A program made the position numbers and the translations under genes. Below the pieces are notes generated by a model. It was not told the DNA's origin, did not search any database, and saw only the letters and a program-made list of their open reading frames with translations. Below are positions 5,762 through 6,633 of a stretch of DNA of 6,633 nucleotides, in pieces; position 1 is the stretch's first letter; every line of letters begins with the position of its first letter. Origin of the DNA: Bacillota bacterium (GTDB lineage Bacteria; Bacillota; Clostridia; Saccharofermentanales; UBA5734); NCBI GenBank assembly GCA_023438965.1, contig JAEXPB010000433.1:1-6633 (forward strand). Reading direction: 5' to 3'.

Positions 5762-6633
5762 ATGTTGAACCTGAAGATCAGCAGCTTAAGCCGGCCCATC
5801 CGGCGCCAGCCGGTGCGGGCGGCCGGTTGTTCCGCCCCTTGACGCCGGATCTGGCCGAATATCTGCGCGATGAATCCCGTTCGGTCGGGCATGCGGCAAG
5901 CATCTCCTTCCCGGCCAGTGAAGACGAAATCAGAACCATCCTGCAGGCCGCCTGGCAGGAAGGCAGCCAGGTCACCATTCAGGGAGCCCGGACCGGCTTG
6001 GCCGCGGGCGCCGTTCCTTTTGGCGGCCACATTCTCAATCTGTCGCGGTTGAATCGCATCCGCGGGATGCGCGTGAACAGCCGCGGCCGATTTTGCCTCC
6101 GGATCGAGCCGGGGATCGTGCTTTCTCAACTGCGCAAGCTGATCGCCGACAAGAAATTCGATCTCACGGGCTGGGATGCCGCTTCCCTGGCGGCTTACGA
6201 AAACTTCCGGCTGGCGCCCGAGCAGTTCTTCTCGCCGGATCCGACCGAGATCTCGGCCAGCCTCGGCGGCATGGCCGCCTGTAATGCCTCCGGCGCCCGC
6301 AGCTACTTTTACGGGCCGGTGCGCAATCACCTCACCGCGCTGCGCATCGTGCTCAGCGACGGACAAACGCTGGCTTTACGGCGCGGCGAGGTTTTCGCCG
6401 CTGGCCGCGAGCTGACCTTGGCGACCGAGCAGGGGCAAGCCATCCAGGTCCGTTTGCCGTCCTACCGGATGCCCGCCACCAAATCAGCTTCCGGCTACCA
6501 CATTGCCGACGATATGGACGCCATCGACTTGTTCATCGGTTCGGACGGCACGCTGGGCGTCATTACCGAGCTGGAGGTGGAGTTGCTGCCGCTGCCGCCG
6601 GTGATCTGGGGTACGACGTTCTTTTTCCGCCGG
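5758..6633 (+). CDS. FAD-binding oxidase, GlcD/D-lactate dehydrogenase type, 3' end beyond window
   Basis: The ATG overlaps the racemase stop as ATGA, with a GAAGGTG ribosome site 7 nt upstream, so translational coupling is likely. The 292 residues present cover most of the FAD_binding_4 (VAO/PCMH-type) domain. Landmarks are the FAD-contacting loop QGARTGLAAGAVP at 75-87 (usual form RGGGTGLSGGA), RIEPGIVLSQL at 115-125, FFSPDPTEISASLGGMAAC at 157-175 running into NASGARSYFYGPVRN at 176-190, TKSASGYHI at 241-249, and GSDGTLGVITELEVELLP at 261-278. The C-terminal FAD-linked oxidase domain is cut off. Relatives oxidise 2-hydroxyacids such as glycolate, D-lactate or D-2-hydroxyglutarate to 2-oxoacids. 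Pairing with a 2-hydroxyacid racemase makes the racemised compound the likely substrate (inference). The first 27 residues are Pro/Ala-rich and lack a signal-peptide pattern. Some relatives in this superfamily are aryl or alkyl oxidases, so the substrate is uncertain. Confidence 0.9.
   Translation, partial: MNVEPEDQQLKPAHPAPAGAGGRLFRPLTPDLAEYLRDESRSVGHAASISFPASEDEIRTILQAAWQEGSQVTIQGARTGLAAGAVPFGGHILNLSRLNRIRGMRVNSRGRFCLRIEPGIVLSQLRKLIADKKFDLTGWDAASLAAYENFRLAPEQFFSPDPTEISASLGGMAACNASGARSYFYGPVRNHLTALRIVLSDGQTLALRRGEVFAAGRELTLATEQGQAIQVRLPSYRMPATKSASGYHIADDMDAIDLFIGSDGTLGVITELEVELLPLPPVIWGTTFFFRR

Noticed and set aside
5434..6366. Minus-strand open frame of 310 codons across the racemase/FAD-oxidase junction
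   Set aside because: It lies antisense to two recognised genes and crosses their boundary. Its length reflects GC-rich codon bias.

Overview
The window is bacterial and gene-dense, with SD-led genes, ATG starts and short intergenic gaps. It looks like a moderately GC-rich anaerobe of the gut or rumen type. The right-hand 5 kb uses CCG, GTC and GGC codons; a Lentisphaerota-like or similar anaerobic host is only a guess. The left-hand ~1.65 kb has a different codon style: CCC for proline, almost only CTG for leucine, ACC for threonine. This recalls Oscillospiraceae-type Clostridia. The change falls inside one open reading frame, so the window is either a mosaic gene or a chimeric assembly.

Layout. 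(1) Positions 1-2667, minus strand: a large DUF5107 protein with C-terminal TPR repeats. It starts at 2667 and runs off the left edge. (2) Positions 2668-3137: a divergent intergenic region of 470 nt. It holds an inverted repeat, an AT-rich island with back-to-back promoter-like elements (one a full consensus sigma-70 promoter on +), a cluster of GC-rich hairpins, and three tandem 23-nt units. Each unit carries a TCCG-N7-CGGR dyad, and the last lies just upstream of the next gene's start. (3) Positions 3138-4421, plus strand: an AAA_14/DUF4143 ATPase with Walker motifs, a probable winged helix and a C-terminal D...ExK nuclease-like signature. (4) Positions 4436-5761, plus strand: a LarA-superfamily (nickel-pincer) 2-hydroxyacid racemase homologue. 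(5) Positions 5758 to the right edge, plus strand: the N-terminal 292 residues of an FAD-linked oxidase of the GlcD/D-lactate dehydrogenase type, overlapping the racemase stop by ATGA.

How they may work together. Genes 4 and 5 form a coherent, probably translationally coupled 2-hydroxyacid module: the racemase interconverts stereoisomers and the flavoprotein oxidises one of them to the 2-oxoacid. The ATPase gene sits 14 nt upstream on the same strand and could be co-transcribed, but it has a more AT-rich codon style and its own regulatory-looking leader, so it looks like an accessory gene beside the metabolic operon. The divergent DUF5107/TPR gene belongs to a family often seen near carbohydrate-use genes; nothing here fixes its substrate.

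The main points for a second look are the codon-style switch inside the DUF5107 gene, the three phased dyads before the ATPase gene, and the hairpin-rich leader.
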